A stretch of DNA of 64,000 nucleotides from Clitopilus passeckerianus (GCA_944990035.1 CALYLX010000144.1:124001-188000); one strand, 5' to 3'. Shown: positions 22,430 through 34,633, counted from the first letter of the stretch. The notes: a model not told the origin generated them from the sequence alone. Numbers and translations: made by a program.

Positions 22430-24230
22430 ATGAATCCTACCGATATCGAGGCGGCATCAGTAACTCTGTCCTCAGAAGCACGTATGTAGCATTTCCAAGG
22501 CATTTACCCATGGAGAATCCTCATTCTGTCCTTTCAGCCAAGAAGAAACAACCAGAGGTCACGTATCAATCTTCAGATGGCGTTCGATTTCCAATCCTTG
22601 TGGTCTATCTGAAGGCCCATTCGGGAGTTCTTGCACCACCGGAAGAGGCGTCACTCGAGGAAGTGGTTCAGCTGACCGAACCAGCTTCGATTCTGGAATT
22701 ACTTTTCAAGTTCATCCACCCAGACCGACCTCCCTGCCTCGAGCTCAAGGTTGAATTTGAGGTTTTGAAAGATCTTGCTGAGGCCGCAGCGAAGTATAGG
22801 GTCTCCCCTGTGATGTATGAGTGCAAGCTCCAAATGCAGTCGGTATCATCCAGTAAGTATTTCAGTTGGTAAGAGCTAATCGTACGGGATTAGGGCGATT
22901 CTTCCAGACCACGCGGTTTCTATTCTTGGGCATGCTCTTAAGCACGATTATACCGATCTGGCGGATCAAGCCGCTCCATACGCCATCGATGAACGACTTC
23001 CAGAAACCATTGATCGTATCCCTGCAGAGTTTCATACAATTTGGGTAAGCAGTATCTCGGTGTTGAGAATCATTGATCTTTTATCCTAGGTCTAGTTGAC
23101 GTATTACGAAACATGGCTTGACGCTCAACAACGTGCATTAACTACATGCCTTCCAACAACGAATCCCGGCAACGTTTCCACCATTACTCGGCTATTGAGT
23201 AGATTTTCCGCCATGCGCGACTATGACAAAACTTTCAAGGGCCAACTTGAACCGTCGCAGTGGAAGTCGGATGTCAAAGCCGAGGTGGAAGGCATCCCTA
23301 AATTGAGTGCGATTATCTCTAGCAGTGGGCTACTGCCCGGTGTCAAGCTGACCGGCTGCTGGGAAGCCGAAATTGTTATCAAGTCGCCAGACGGGCTCGA
23401 GCATTACATCGGCTTGGAGGTCCTGTGCGCTTGTACGACCGGCCTCAATAACCCAGTGGGGGAAACAATCCACGTGCCGGAAGCCTCGTCGACGATCGAA
23501 CTGCTTCTCAGGTTCATTACACCTGTTGAACCGCCTGACCTGAAGACCCTTCCGTTTGAGCAGTTGAAGGACTTGGCGTACGCTGCAGAGAAATATTCCA
23601 TACGCCAGGCAACAGCAGTCTGTCGGACGTTCATGAGGAAAGTCCTACACAATGCTCGAATTTGAACATTTGCGCTCATCTCTGCGATAGAAAAGCCGTT
23701 CCAAACCACCCTCATGAATTGATCCGATATGGGATTACGTTCCGCTATATGGATGTCCTGGACGTAGGCATACCTTTGTTGCTTGCCCCAGGCAGTGCGT
23801 TCAAGGAAGCAGTTAAATATATGCCACCCGACATGGTCCTTCCTTGGGTAAGCTATATCCCATTATGCAGCTTTGATGTCGTCGCCCTGAAGGCAAGGGC
23901 TCCAACTAGACACACTATTACCACAGTTGGCAAGACGTAGCCAATGGAGTCATCAGGGAAGCACTAAGGCAGGGTCGTGAGGTGTCCAAACGCGATATTA
24001 AGTGCAGAATATCCAGAAAAGGTTATTGCAGCTGTAACGCGCCCTTCGTTCATAACCACTTGGAACCGATAATTGACAGGCTGTTGCGAGGGCCGGGGGC
24101 CTTAGGGGATCTTGACAACCTCTTCCCAACGACGCAAGAATGTCCTGACGCTACAATGGTATTTCTAAAATGCAGAGAGAAAGCTGAAGCCTTAATCCAG
24201 CAAATTCCTTCGTTTAGCAGCTTCATGTAG
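22430..24230 (+). CDS. Tandem BTB/POZ-domain protein, 507 aa, with two abnormal splice donors
   Basis: The exons are 22430-22481, 22538-22838, 22894-23044, 23096-23637, 23691-23847 and 23910-24230 (1524 nt, phases closed). BTB 1 reads SSDGVRFPILVVYLKAHSG and LTEPASILELLFKFIHP. The helical segment LPDHAVSILGHALKHDY follows. BTB 2 reads SPDGLEHYIGLEVL and LLLRFITPVEPPD. The C-terminal exon begins THYYHSWQD, carries CSC, and ends FSSFM before TAG. Exon lengths match the paralogues (301/151/157/321). Two donors deviate: exon 2 ends before GTCGGT. At the place where sister genes have GT after exon 4, this gene has GAAAGT (23638), a GA instead of GT. If intron 4 is not removed, translation stops at 23663-23665, after BTB 2. 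The gene may therefore make a shortened protein or be decaying. Function as in the other BTB copies is inferred. Confidence 0.72.
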
Positions 24231-24984
24231 CCTCCTTCTCATCGTAGCCTTATAGATACTGTATACACACTCTCTAGGCAATTCCGAGAATGTATCTCTT
24301 CCACAACAGAGTCCACACTTGACTCTTTGGGGAGAACCGTCATAATGATCTATAGCATGCGGTGCTAGCTAGAGGTAATCAAGGAAAGAAAGCTGATTTA
24401 ACAACCTTTCGCCACCAATCTGATAGGGGTACATGGATAACAACGTTCGAGTGTCTAAATGACGACACGCAGCCAATGCGTACCGTGACGGATCATAAGT
24501 GACGGCACCCTAAGTCAAAAAGCGAGTTCATAGTTAGACGAAGGAGCCCGTATAACGACTAGCTCCAGCTCACCTTGAGATACCGCTTGAATGAATATCT
24601 TCGTCATGGAACCGATCATAATTGCACCACGGGGTCTGATGCGGTCTACCAGGTTGGGTCAGATCCTGAAGACAGACGGGACGTTCCAGATGTAAATGCC
24701 TCACAATTCCGCTATATCAATCCTTGCTCAGCAGCACCATCAATTTGATGCTTTCGTTAGAGAGAACAGCTAGAGAAATCGAGACACTGATTGAGAAAGG
24801 ACGAAGTCTGTAGGAAGTTTGTTGGCGCCTCATAGAATAACCTCGATGATAGGTAGATATAGCGATTGTATTGCCATGTATTTTAAATTCTAGTACTGCC
24901 GCACACGCAGCCAGGTTCTGATAGGTAACATTGAATCCAGAGACTCAATTCGAATGAGAGGGAAGTAAGGGAGGACGAACACGG
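24231..24984. other. intergenic with one trace of the minus-strand repeat module
   Basis: On the minus strand a sequence near 24565-24595 (GGTATCTCAAGGTGAGC) matches the exon-end/donor seen at about 27925 and 31625. No complete gene is present. Confidence 0.4.
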
Positions 24985-25105
24985 GACTGTTGATGCATTG
25001 ATGGCCAGGATGGCAAAGCGCCAGGCACGAACGCATGCGGGCCTGCCCTAAACCATGCCATCAGTCGTCCCTTTCGTGCCTTTGCTCTCTCGTCTATCCC
25101 GCGGG
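24985..25105 (+). repeat. 110-bp conserved core, copy 1
   Basis: It shares the pattern GTTGATG...GGATG...GCCAGGCAC-AACGC...CCTGCCCTAAACC...GCCATCAGTCGTCCCTTTCG with five other sites in the same orientation (28881, 32345, 34634, 43028, 47108). Confidence 0.75.
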
Positions 25106-25372
25106 TTCTGTGCGTCTCCCAATTTTGTACAGTTCCTGTATCAATATCAATCGTTTGACATGCAGCATTTTTACTGTCAGACGAATTCGCGAGTCGCATG
25201 CTACTATCACGACTGTCATATATGTGTTTACGTTCAATGGGTTAAACAGGCGCTGAAGAGGCGCTGAGGAACCTGATCATGGACCGCACTGCAAACACGA
25301 GGCAGCTGTCGTTCCATAGCTTTAGCTTCAACCACCATTTGCTAAATTGCTTCGCCCTGATTCTGCTTCGAC

Positions 25373-27205
25373 ATGGACTTGCTGGATACGCCAGACGTAG
25401 CTATGACAATTAGGTACTCAGACAAGTGTATGTAGGCTGTTTATCGCTTCATCTGGTTTAGTAACACGCTCCTATCCTCTAGTCAACGACGAAAAAGCAG
25501 AGGTTATCTATCAATCTTCCGATGGCATCCGATTTCGAATCCACGCGGTGTATTTAAAGGCGCACACGGAAGGTCTCGCACCGCCTGAGGGATCGTCTCT
25601 CCACGAAATCGTACAGTTGACAGAGACCGCCTCGACACTCGAACTCTTGTTCATGTTCATATATCCTACCCAGGCGCCTGCGCTCGGGGTTCAGACGGAA
25701 TTCGAGATCGTTAGGAAGCTCGCGGAAGCAGCTGAGAAGTATCAGGTGTATCCAGCGATGTACGCGTGCTATTTGCACATGCAGTGAGTTTATGGCCGTC
25801 ATATTACCTCGGATATACCACTAAACATTGGAGATGGTATTAGCGATATCCTTCCGAACCATGCCGTCTCTATTCTAGGATATGCACTCAAGCACGATTA
25901 TGTCGATATTATGGACAAGGCGTCTCCTCTTGTCATTGCTTCTAAGCGGTTTGATGTTATGAACGAGATACCTCTAGAGCTCTACCAGACCTGGGTGAGT
26001 CCCACATCTACTACACTATTGGTCATAGCACTGAGTGCAATCCGATATGGATGAAGCTACGATATCATGACGAATGGGCTCAGAGACAACAACGAGCATT
26101 GACTACATACCTCTCGGAGTACTCGCCTCACTCTCCAACGATTTCTCGGCTATCTGGTAGGCTTTCTGCCTCGAAAGACTTGAAGTCAACTTTCCACGGA
26201 TATGATTACGACGATTCATGGAAGAGTGCAGTTGAAGCCGACATTCTTAGGGTACCGAAGACGAGGAGAGTCATTGGCGGCAGCGAGCGACCGGACATCA
26301 CACAGGAGCAAGCCACGTTCGAATTGTCGAATAGCGGGTCCGACATCGTTATTGAATCTTCTGATGGTGTCCAATATGTGATTAATCGGGATGTCTTGTG
26401 CGCTTGTTCGACAGGGTTCGACACATCCCCCAGCCTTGAGTCAACCATACTGACCGAGAGTTCCTCGACCATCAAATTGCTTTTGGCTTTCATCAAACCC
26501 GTTCGATGCCCAGATCTACGCTATTTGACGTTCAGAGAGTTGAAGGATCTGGCCTATGCGGCAGAAAAATACGGTATACATCAAGCAGCGGGAATTTGTC
26601 GCATATTCATGATGTAAGGCCATATCAATTCGTCGTCATAACATCTTATTGAACCCATATTTCTCCGAAGGAAGTCAGTTTCAGGCAACGCAAAGGATGT
26701 GTTCCATTACGCTGCTAAGTTCAAGTACTTCGAAATTCTTGATGCATCGGCACCATTGCTTCTTGGACCAAGCACTCCTTTCTCGGAGACTACGGACCAG
26801 TTACCTCCCGAGTTTGCTTTGGCGTGGGTGAGTCTCGGTTACATCTGAGAGGGATTCAAGATGACATGTCATCATCATCTAAAGGCACAGTATTATCAAA
26901 CCTGGCAGGACCTACTTCGGGTTACCGTCCAAACACTGATATCCGAAGAGGCCTCTATGAGTGGGCCGGATAATTCAGAGTGGGAGCACCCCATGCAGGG
27001 AAACTGTAGTTGTCATAGGCCTTTCATGGGCGCTCACCTACGGAATGTTCTATCAGCCCTATTCGAGGGGCCGCAAGCCCTCAGAAACCTTGACGTTATC
27101 TTTCCTGACACTAATTGCCATCTAGCCAAGACGGCATTTCAAAAGTGTAGAGATCTAGTTGAAAGTAGGATCACAGAGATTCCAACCTTGAGTAGCTTAT
27201 TATAA
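25373..27205 (+). CDS. Tandem BTB/POZ-domain protein, 513 aa, six exons
   Basis: The exons are 25373-25427, 25483-25783, 25844-25994, 26057-26613, 26671-26827 and 26885-27205 (1542 nt). The ATG at 25373 gives the family's 55-nt first exon before a GTATGT donor. BTB 1 has SSDGIRFRIHAVYLKAHTEG, LTETASTLELLFMFIYP and LAEAAEKYQVYPAMYA. The linker is LPNHAVSILGYALKHDY, ending QTW. BTB 2 has SSDGVQYVINRDVL, LLLAFIKPVRCPD and LAYAAEKYGIHQA. The second helical segment ends ALAW, and the last exon starts AQYYQTWQD, with NCSC at its centre. All introns have GT-AG ends and lengths of 55-62 nt, so this copy appears intact. It is tandem to the copy at 22430 in the same orientation, consistent with local duplication. 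A Cul3-adaptor role is inferred from the BTB fold. Confidence 0.85.
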
Positions 27206-27600
27206 ATGTAATATACTTCGTTGATAAATTCACATGTATTTCATTCGGAGAATATGTCCTACGCAGTAGCTCGGCTCGGAATAGAGTTAATGAAAATTAG
27301 TACTTAGGGGACGTAGCCACAGAGAACCGACATATGTCCAGCACGGTTAGCTACAGGTCGACTAGTTCCAGCTTGCTTCAAGAAAAATCTCGCCGGGAAC
27401 CTCATCCCATTTCGTTCCATACCCCGACGTAAGCAAACACCCTCGGATGCGGCGTTCTCCCGGCAAGCGACGTCAGCGTCAAAGTACGAAAGGACTAAAG
27501 TTTATTTAGTTTTCTGGCCCAAGAAAGGGAAAACACAAATACTTTGGCTTAGCTCATACTACGACGGGCTAGGGAATGTGGACGGCCTCCAAGAGCATCC

Positions 27601-28760
27601 TTACTGCGACCTCGATGTGCTCTCCGCGCACCGTCTGTTTCTTGACATTTCCAAGAAAACACGGAAACAAAAGCAGCATCGGTAGTAGTGACGGTTCATA
27701 GCGTATACGGAGCCATGACAAAGATACCAGCCAGGTAGGTGTAGGGCGTTAAGAGACCTGACAGGGACACGCATTAGCATGGACACCGATGACAATTGAA
27801 CGTAGACACTTACGCCTGAGCAAAGTCGATGATGATAAGACTCCGATCTAGAGAAAGCGGAGAGTTAGACTCAACAAACCGGCAGGTCCTTGATGTTAAG
27901 TAACGGCAAAATCTAGCTCACCTCAACATACCGTTGCGCGAAACGATCCACCTTGTCATCCCTGTCTCATTGCCAACGTCTCGCCTCTACCCCAATTACC
28001 TTCTGATCCTGAGTTATCTCACTGTCCACCACAACTCAAATCGCCACACGAGTTCCGACAGATATGAGATGGGGTGCGTTGATGCGATAGGGCGGATAGC
28101 TGAAGCCAGGGCGGCGTCAATGAAGGGCGTGGAGGGTGAGGAGGGAATGCTCACCCTTGGCATGGAAATCGCGTTGTTCTGTTCCTGCGTTTTCTGAGTT
28201 CTTCAGGTAGTTTCGGTCGTAGGTGCAACAGAAATTTAGACGTATCTCGCATCGAGAGTCTGCATGGTGGGTTCAGTCAAGACGTTCGGGGTGATGGGTT
28301 CGATGGGATGGACAGCTAGCGCAGCCGAGGCACCGATTCCAGTGGGACAGAGGGTCAAGTTGGTCCCACATGAGAGAGGACGCCACGATATAGAGGAGAG
28401 GAGCGAGTGGGTTCGATTTCTTTCTGGGAATTGGTGTAGGGCGGAGCGGCTAGAGCGGCCAAGAGGTTCTGGTTAGATACCGGGCACGGAAAAGAGAGTG
28501 GACTTGCCTACCATTGCAATTCTCGTTAAGTTCTCTCACAAAGTTATTACACGCAACCGGAGGAGTCGATCACTGGTCTGGGAGCAGACGATAGTTGGAC
28601 GAGAGGGGGGAACAGAAAGTACGAAGGTGCTCAGCTAAACGGATTGACGCGTTAGCTAAGAAACGACGAGGTAGGAGACTAAGGTTGCTTACCGTTGCAT
28701 TGTTGACACGATTCTCCAGGTTCTTCACGTCATATCGATCTACGAGAGCCAAGGAGAAAG
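27601..28760 (-). pseudogene. Degenerate copy of a repeated multi-exon minus-strand gene
   Basis: Reading leftward from the core at 28881, an exon follows a TCGTAG acceptor and reads RYDVKNLENRVNNAT to a GTAAGC donor (28748-28690). A second stretch near 28575-28510 reads NNFVRELNENCNG. Further left, about 28075-27925, EITQDQKVIGVEARR ends before GTGAGC. A near-identical arrangement lies at 31550-32290. Stops interrupt the frames. The family is not recognised. Confidence 0.4.
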
Positions 28761-28880
28761 CTTAGATAGGGAAGCGAGGTAGGGCAGGATGGTCCCAGCG
28801 ACGGGTTCGGTTTCGAAATGCCACCCAGAGCAGGCAGGAGCAGGCTTGGAGACCGGTGAACGGAAAAGAGGAAGAGCAAA

Positions 28881-29000
28881 AAGGCACGGTTGATGGTAAG
28901 GATGACGTAGCGCCAGGCACAGAACGCGTGTCGGCCTGCCCTAAACCCTCCCATCAGTCCTCCCTTTTGTCTGTTTCCTCGGTTTTCTCTGTCATCTATC
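28881..29000 (+). repeat. 110-bp conserved core, copy 2
   Basis: It contains GGCACGGTTGATGG, GGATGACGTAGCGCCAGGCA and CCTGCCCTAAACCCTCCCAT. Exon-like modules face away from it on both sides, which suggests a shared intergenic or promoter segment. Confidence 0.75.
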
Positions 29001-29691
29001 TCGTCGTTTCTCCCTCAGACGTGTTGTGCGCATTCGTTCCAAGTAAAACTGTCGGGGAAAGCTGATATAGCTGTAGTGTTGGGACCTGGAGCCCGACTCC
29101 AATGCAGGATATCTCGTCTATCTCGTTTCCGCCCTCTCGCCGTTCCTCGCATCTCCCTAAAGTGACTATTGACTTGAGGTAAGTTGAACCCAGTCGCTAT
29201 GATACTAGAAGACTCATTGGTCTAACTTCTAAGTTATTCTTGCCTCACAAGTTCTAGCGCAAGAGATTCGGCGGTTTACTGGGTGAGGGAGAAATCTTTC
29301 ACGACGGAGTAGGTATAGCTTAGCGGACAACGTGAATCAATGTAAGCTATACACAACCTCGAGCGGGGCTCGTTGGTCTAATTCGACACCTCTTTCTATA
29401 GTAGTAGTACTGGGTATAACTCGTATCGTCGTTGATCTTGTACCCCACCATCGTCGTTCTCACCAGTGAATCAATAATCGTCCCTAACGGTGCCACTCGA
29501 ACATGAGCGTGGTGTCCTCTCACTTCTTCTTTTTTTTCCCGCCATCTCGTCTCGTGTCTACCCTCGCTATTTTGCCTCATATCGTAGGATTTTTGACAAA
29601 GCAAGTGTCCATCATCATCACGGCCTACAGACAACATCAAACGGCAATGCAAGGGCGTAACTCTACAAGCTTGTGTTCGTAGTCCAACCCT
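29001..29691. other. short plus-strand traces of the repeat family
   Basis: The sequence GTAAGTTGAACCCAGTCGCTATGATAC...ATTCTTGCCTCACAAG near 29180-29250 recurs at about 36143-36215 and looks like an intron with flanking exon ends. No reading frame survives. Confidence 0.35.
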
Positions 29692-29937
29692 CTACTCAAC
29701 ACGAATGTTACTGAGGGAGTAGAAGGTCAAGGATACGGGGGCCTTGACGTATTTCCCCGCCCTATGATCACGACCTCCCTGCTCAAAAGTCACTATCTCC
29801 CATGCACCATCGGGTCGATTCCAGGTATCACCTCTGCCGGGCTGCAAAGTGTACCAATCATCACTTCCACCGTTGTATTTGGATACGAAGACGTTGACAG
29901 GCTGGAAAGACGCGGTATTGATAAAGATACCGGGCAT
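29692..29937 (-). CDS. Small conserved protein, 81 aa (MPGIFI family), copy 1
   Basis: The frame starts MPGIFINTASFQPVNVFVSK and continues through YNGGSDDWYTLQPG and DTW to SLSNIRVE. Its alternating hydrophobic/polar pattern suggests a compact beta-rich protein; there is no signal peptide. A close paralogue lies at 36413-36658, same strand and length. The ATG at 29937 was chosen because it is shared by both copies. It directly follows a CACCACAG acceptor, and a GTAAGC donor about 55 nt upstream marks a likely 5'UTR intron. TATAAA lies 165-170 bp upstream. I recall similar small proteins in other mushrooms but cannot name a function. Confidence 0.75.
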   Translation of the reverse strand: MPGIFINTASFQPVNVFVSKYNGGSDDWYTLQPGRGDTWNRPDGAWEIVTFEQGGRDHRAGKYVKAPVSLTFYSLSNIRVE

Positions 29938-30101
29938 CTGTGGTGTAAAGTAAGCCCTTTGAAGCGTCAGACAAGAGAATGCAGGTGGCTTACTGCGGAA
30001 AAGATTTAAGCACGGTTTGGTATTGGTATTGATTGGACAAAGTTCGAAAGTCGGTACAAGTCGTGACTCTGAGGAAAGACGTTCGAGTAGAGTTGAATGG
30101 C

Positions 30102-30107
30102 TTTTAT
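30102..30107 (-). promoter_or_regulatory. TATA box of the 81-aa gene, copy 1
   Basis: CTATAAAAGC on the minus strand lies 165-170 bp upstream of the ATG at 29937. The paralogue has the same box in a similar place. Confidence 0.6.
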
Positions 30108-30123
30108 AGGCCAGCCAGCTCAT

Positions 30124-32344
30124 GTTCTCAGACGTAAAATTGGTCGTACGCCCTATTAGCAGAGCTATTAATTCGAGAAGATGCTCGACGTTGTTCCCCT
30201 AACCACATCTTCTCCACGGGATGGCTCGAACTTCTGTTCTCCTAACCTCTCCAGGTGTTCCAAGGCGACCTCGTGACGGCACGTACGCTTCTTTGAAAGT
30301 CCCATGCTCATTCGATCGAACTTCTTGGTGCTTCCTTTACGTCCTCCTCCTCTTCATATGCCCCTTTCTCGGATCCCTGTTCTTCGTCGTCCATCTTGGG
30401 CAGTTTCCGTAAGTTCGGTACTACTTCTTCTGGTCAGGACGCGAGAGGGATGGTGATAGCATGCGCAAGGGAACGCGTCCCGTCCGTTCCAAGCCGGGAT
30501 TTCGCTGGTAACTCCTCTCCCTTCGAGCGATCGAGAGAGGCCATCAGAATCTGCAGAAGTGGAGTAGACGGCATCGAGGCTTCACGTACGTCTTCGGTGT
30601 AAGGAACACTATTAGCACTCAGAAGTATTGCCTTAGCTCGGAACTTTGTTGGCATGTGTCCATTTCCTCAGCTATGCTCTTTCGACCGAAAACCCACCTA
30701 AACTGATTTTTCAGGAGTTCTTTTTCCACCAGCACGTTCTGCTGCGTATCTAGGATATCAAAACTGGATTCAAATTGAGACGGAACGGCCGATCTGTTTG
30801 AGAAGAGACTCCTCGCCGTTCTTTAGGCCTGTCTGATGCGACCATCGCAGTCATTCGTCGGGCTTCTAGAATCTTAGAAGGCGAGAAAAGACGTTCAAGT
30901 TCCGCGATGGATGGATGATGCCGATAAAGCTTGAGTGTTGAGGAGCCCGAGGAGACGCCCCGAGGGGTTTTGAAGCAGGAGCATCCCCAATAACCATTTT
31001 CTAGACTCAGGTCTTACGAGTACGAGGCGAAAGTATGAATAGATTTCACTTTCTATTTTGGGATACATCATATCTAGTGCTACTGAATAGATGAGAATGA
31101 GGTCAACACACAAACGGTGGGCGGAACTTACACAGTCAACCTTATCGCTGGGAACCACTTGCTCGCCCGCATCCTCACGATGTACAGCAGGAGCATACGT
31201 TCCTCCACCTCGGCCTACGTTCAAAACCCCTCCTTCACCCAGCATCTCCATCGACTAGCCGCGTTTCCGGTATGTGAATCTCGTGTCTTGCGAATAAGCC
31301 GAGGTGAGGCCTGAAGGATGGGGTTAGCGAGGGATGGGAAATGCAGAGGAGTGAACGTACCTACGAAGTTCGGTACAGAGTTTGTTTGGTTTGGGTTAGT
31401 CGAGTCGCCCGTGGGAGAGGCAGAGAGAGGCAGGAGAGGCTTGAGGAAATACAGGACCTCCCAACGTGACGATCTACAGAGGTAGAATAGACGAGTTCTG
31501 TCGATACCGAAGTATGACTACGCGAACCTGGGGAAAGGTATAGGTATGTCTCTGATCCAGAGAAAGCGGAGAATTAGACTCAACAAACCAACGGGTCTTT
31601 GACGGTAACGGTAAAATCTAGCTCACCTCAAGATACCGTCGCGCGAAACGATCCACCTTGTGATCCCCGTCTCATTGTCAACGAATACGAAGCCACGTCT
31701 CGCCTCTACCCCAACTACCTTCTGGTCCTGGGTAATCTCACTGTTCGCCACAACTCAGATCACCATATGAGCTCCGACAGATATGAGATGGGGTGCGTTG
31801 GGTGCGATAGAGCAGCTAACTGGAGCCAGGAGGAAGGGAAGCGATCGGGTTCAATCTATTTCTCTAGGAAGGAGTATAGGAGAAGCGTCCGAGTTTCGAC
31901 TGGCAGAACGCCTATAATGACTAAGAACTTCTGGTCGGTGAGCTGGAACGGGGAAGATAGCGAGTTTGCTTACCATCGCAACCCTTGTAAAGTTCTCTCA
32001 CGAGCCCTCTATTTTTTCCATCTTACACGCAACCGGAGGAATCGATCACTGGTCTAAGAGCAGACGAGAGGAGAAGACAGAGAATATGAAGGAAATTGGC
32101 TAAACCGATTGAGGCGTTAGCTGAGAAAAAAAGAGTAGGGCACGAAGTTGGCTTACCATTGCTTTGGTCATCCGAGTCTCCAGGCTCTTCACCTCATATC
32201 AATCGGCGAGAGGTAACGAGACAAATAAGATACGAAAGCGACGAGGTGAAGGCTAGTCCCAGCGACGACCTCGGCGGAGAGTAGACAGAAGCGGACTCGA
32301 CTCGACTGGGATGAGACGACGAGACAGAACAGGGGAAGGGTAAA
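30124..32344. pseudogene. Repeat-family remnants, second copy of the minus-strand module
   Basis: Minus-strand pieces at about 31550-32290 repeat the 27.6-28.8 kb unit. They include YEVKSLETRMTKAM before a GTAAGC donor (32215-32155), GLVRELYKGCDG (about 32010-31975) and EITQDQKVVGVEARRGFVFV, DNETGITRWIVSRDGILR (about 31745-31625). This copy keeps a longer open stretch than the first. An exon-like piece at 31251-31130 (EMLGEGGVLNVGRGGGTYAP) also ends at GTAAGT. No full gene assembles. Confidence 0.4.
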
Positions 32345-32472
32345 AAGGCACGGTTGATTCAGATGGCAAGATGACGCCAGGCACAGGACGCGAACCAGCC
32401 TGCCCTAAACCCTGCCATCAGTTGTCCCTTTCGTCTCTTTTCTGTCGCCCTTGTCTGTCTCGCCGATTCTGC
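32345..32472 (+). repeat. 110-bp conserved core, copy 3
   Basis: It has the same order of blocks: GGCACGGTTGAT, GCCAGGCACAGGACGCG, CCTGCCCTAAACCCTGCCAT, GTTGTCCCTTTCGTC. The minus-strand YEVKSLE exon lies about 130 bp to its left, as at 28.9 kb. Confidence 0.75.
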
Positions 32473-32839
32473 TTGTTCGGATGCTAAATATTACACCTCG
32501 ACGTCCCGAATGGTCATATCGTTGGATCATACACCGTTTTTACTTGTGGAATACATTCCTGCTCAAGCTTTATCTTGGGATGATACCTGTATGACTGTTG
32601 ATCACTGCATAGCGTAGTACTCGGGCGAATGGTTTAATATCCACGTTCCCCCTATAGAATCGTTAAAACTTACAAATCAAACCCAGAATAAGTTACACAT
32701 AAACATATCGCAGGTGGACCCATGGCCATTTTCTCCCGCGATGCCATTCCCTTATCAGTCGCAGATGCAGCCTGGAAGTAACCTTATACAAAGTGTCTCA
32801 ATCCTTCGTATATCCCAGAATTCCAACCTATTTTCCCTT

Positions 32840-33326
32840 CTAGTCACGCACACAGAACTAATCATCAAATTCTCAGCACGATGGGATATCACATCATTTA
32901 AGTGCCAGTCGCTTACCCATCCACATTCGGATTGGCAGAACTCTCCTGGAGGGCAGCCACATGCAGCCTGAGCGGCAGAGTCTATAGGGTGTTTAAGCGT
33001 AAGGTAGATGTATAAAATAGCCAATATTGAATATACCTCGCTTCTTAGCCGGCTCACACCACTGGCAAATTTCCGAGTAAGCTCAGCCATAAGTTGAATG
33101 AGCGGATTCTACTTACATTATAGCATGTACGGGCGCAATGATATCCCGGAGTGCAACCATGATCCCAACATCCGGCCTCAGTGCTTGCGCCGTCTGGCAA
33201 GATTTAGTTAGTATAGTAAATGTGACCATTTGTGGATCCGCTACCTCGAGGCATAAGCTGCTCGAGGACAGCACCTGTAGCGCTGTTGACAATGACCAGA
33301 AGAATGGTGGTAATGAAGAACCTCAT
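32840..33326 (-). CDS. Small secreted cysteine-rich protein, about 88 aa, five exons
   Basis: The proposed exons on the minus strand are 33326-33245, 33193-33117, 33061-33037, 32981-32917 and 32857-32840 (267 nt, phases closed). Intron 1 has a TACTAAC branch point. The first exon is a classical signal peptide (MRFFITTILLVIVNSATGA). The mature part holds ten cysteines: CWDHGCTPGYHC, RTC, WCEP, ACGCPPGEFC, SEC and a final FC. The even number suggests five disulfides. Small secreted cysteine-rich proteins of fungi are often effector-like or cell-surface proteins, but I cannot assign a function. An alternative acceptor at 32772 would give a longer C-terminus without the tenth Cys. TATAAA lies about 55 bp upstream of the ATG. 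Confidence 0.68.
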
Positions 33327-33380
33327 TTTTAGCGTTGAATAGGGTAGGAAACGAGAGTAGGCGTTAAAGTACCGAGACCC

Positions 33381-33386
33381 TTTATA
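33381..33386 (-). promoter_or_regulatory. TATA box of the secreted protein gene
   Basis: GTATAAAGGG on the minus strand, 55-60 bp upstream of the ATG at 33326. Confidence 0.6.
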
Positions 33387-33907
33387 CTACCCATCGATCC
33401 TATACACCTAGACTTAAGGGGACCTGTAGACTGCGTTCGTAAACTCGTGTTCAACTCAATTTAACCTCCAAAACGCTTGGCGCCCACTTGTTGAGAAGAA
33501 TGAAAGCGCCACCGATCGACGCTCTGGTTTTGATGGTAGACTCATCTACGCTCTACAATTGGGAGTGTAAGATTCCTTCTTAGAAGTCGTTAGTCAGCTG
33601 TACATCGACAGGTCATCGTTTGTTATTCCAGAGGTGTACTACAACCTATGCTTCATCTATGCAAGAGATCTAAGCCAGACGACACGTGTGATAGGGCGCA
33701 GATTTTTACCAGATCAAACTTGTCTTGGCAGAGCGATATATCAAATTTCATGGCAGCAACACTGCTGGGACGGCGGTCATATTGGTTTCAGTCGAGCTGG
33801 CTGAGGTTCCAAATAATGAACCACCCCTGTCAACGCACTAATTTCACACATTGTACCGTATATGTCTCATGGGGCGAAGGGTTGAGAATGTATTATTCTG
33901 TGATTAC

Positions 33908-33930
33908 AGGACTTGCGGCTTCGCCGTCCT
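33908..33930. repeat. Hairpin motif, copy 1
   Basis: AGGACTTGCGGCTTCGCCGT and the following CCT form a GC-rich stem-loop. A near copy is at 49585-49609. CTAAT follows 8 nt later. Confidence 0.45.
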
Positions 33931-34633
33931 TGTCGCTCTAATAACATATCCAGAACGCTAGGGTTTCGAAAGCTTGAAAGCTCGATCCAATCAGAGGATT
34001 TAGGGCGATTGACCACGTTCTTCGTGATACCTGTTGCTTATCGTACCATTCATCCATATTGTATTGCCGCATTACGCTGGGGATTGACCTATGATGCTCA
34101 ACGATAGGGTATTGGCTATACATGCCGGGAGTGTGTAAAATCTGACTCTACTTGCGATGGTGTTCAAGGGCGTCAACACCTCAGGTATGTTTGTTCATTG
34201 AAACCTTAGGGAGATTGGAGGTGATTCGTGTAGGCCATAGGAGAGGACGAATTCAAGCCGATGTATGTTCAGTTCATTCAAGACGGCAGGGGCCCTTATG
34301 ATCCTTTCCTCTGGGAGGACGGCTAGAGCAACTGAGGCGTTGGTTAAGAGAGATGGAGGTGCCGAGTTGGTCCAAGATGGAAGAAAACGCCAACGATATC
34401 GAGGATATAGCGACACGAGCAAGTGCAGTTTCCTCTTCTGGGAGAAGCGCTAGAAGGGAAAGAGTCCGGACTTCGGCAAACAGAACAGCCACACCATCGG
34501 TCACTAGTCTAAGGGCTGAGGAAAGGAGAACGGCTAAGCAGATTTTCTCCGAAGCCCAGGTTCCTCACTTAGGAAATGGATGAGAAAGACTGCGAGAACC
34601 ATGAGACGAAGAGACAACAGGGCGAAAGCTCGC

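Noticed and set aside
33908..33942. Helitron 3' terminus (hairpin then CTAA-T)
   Set aside because: The second hairpin copy lacks CTRR, no 5' TC end or Rep/helicase gene is visible, and the motif is short.
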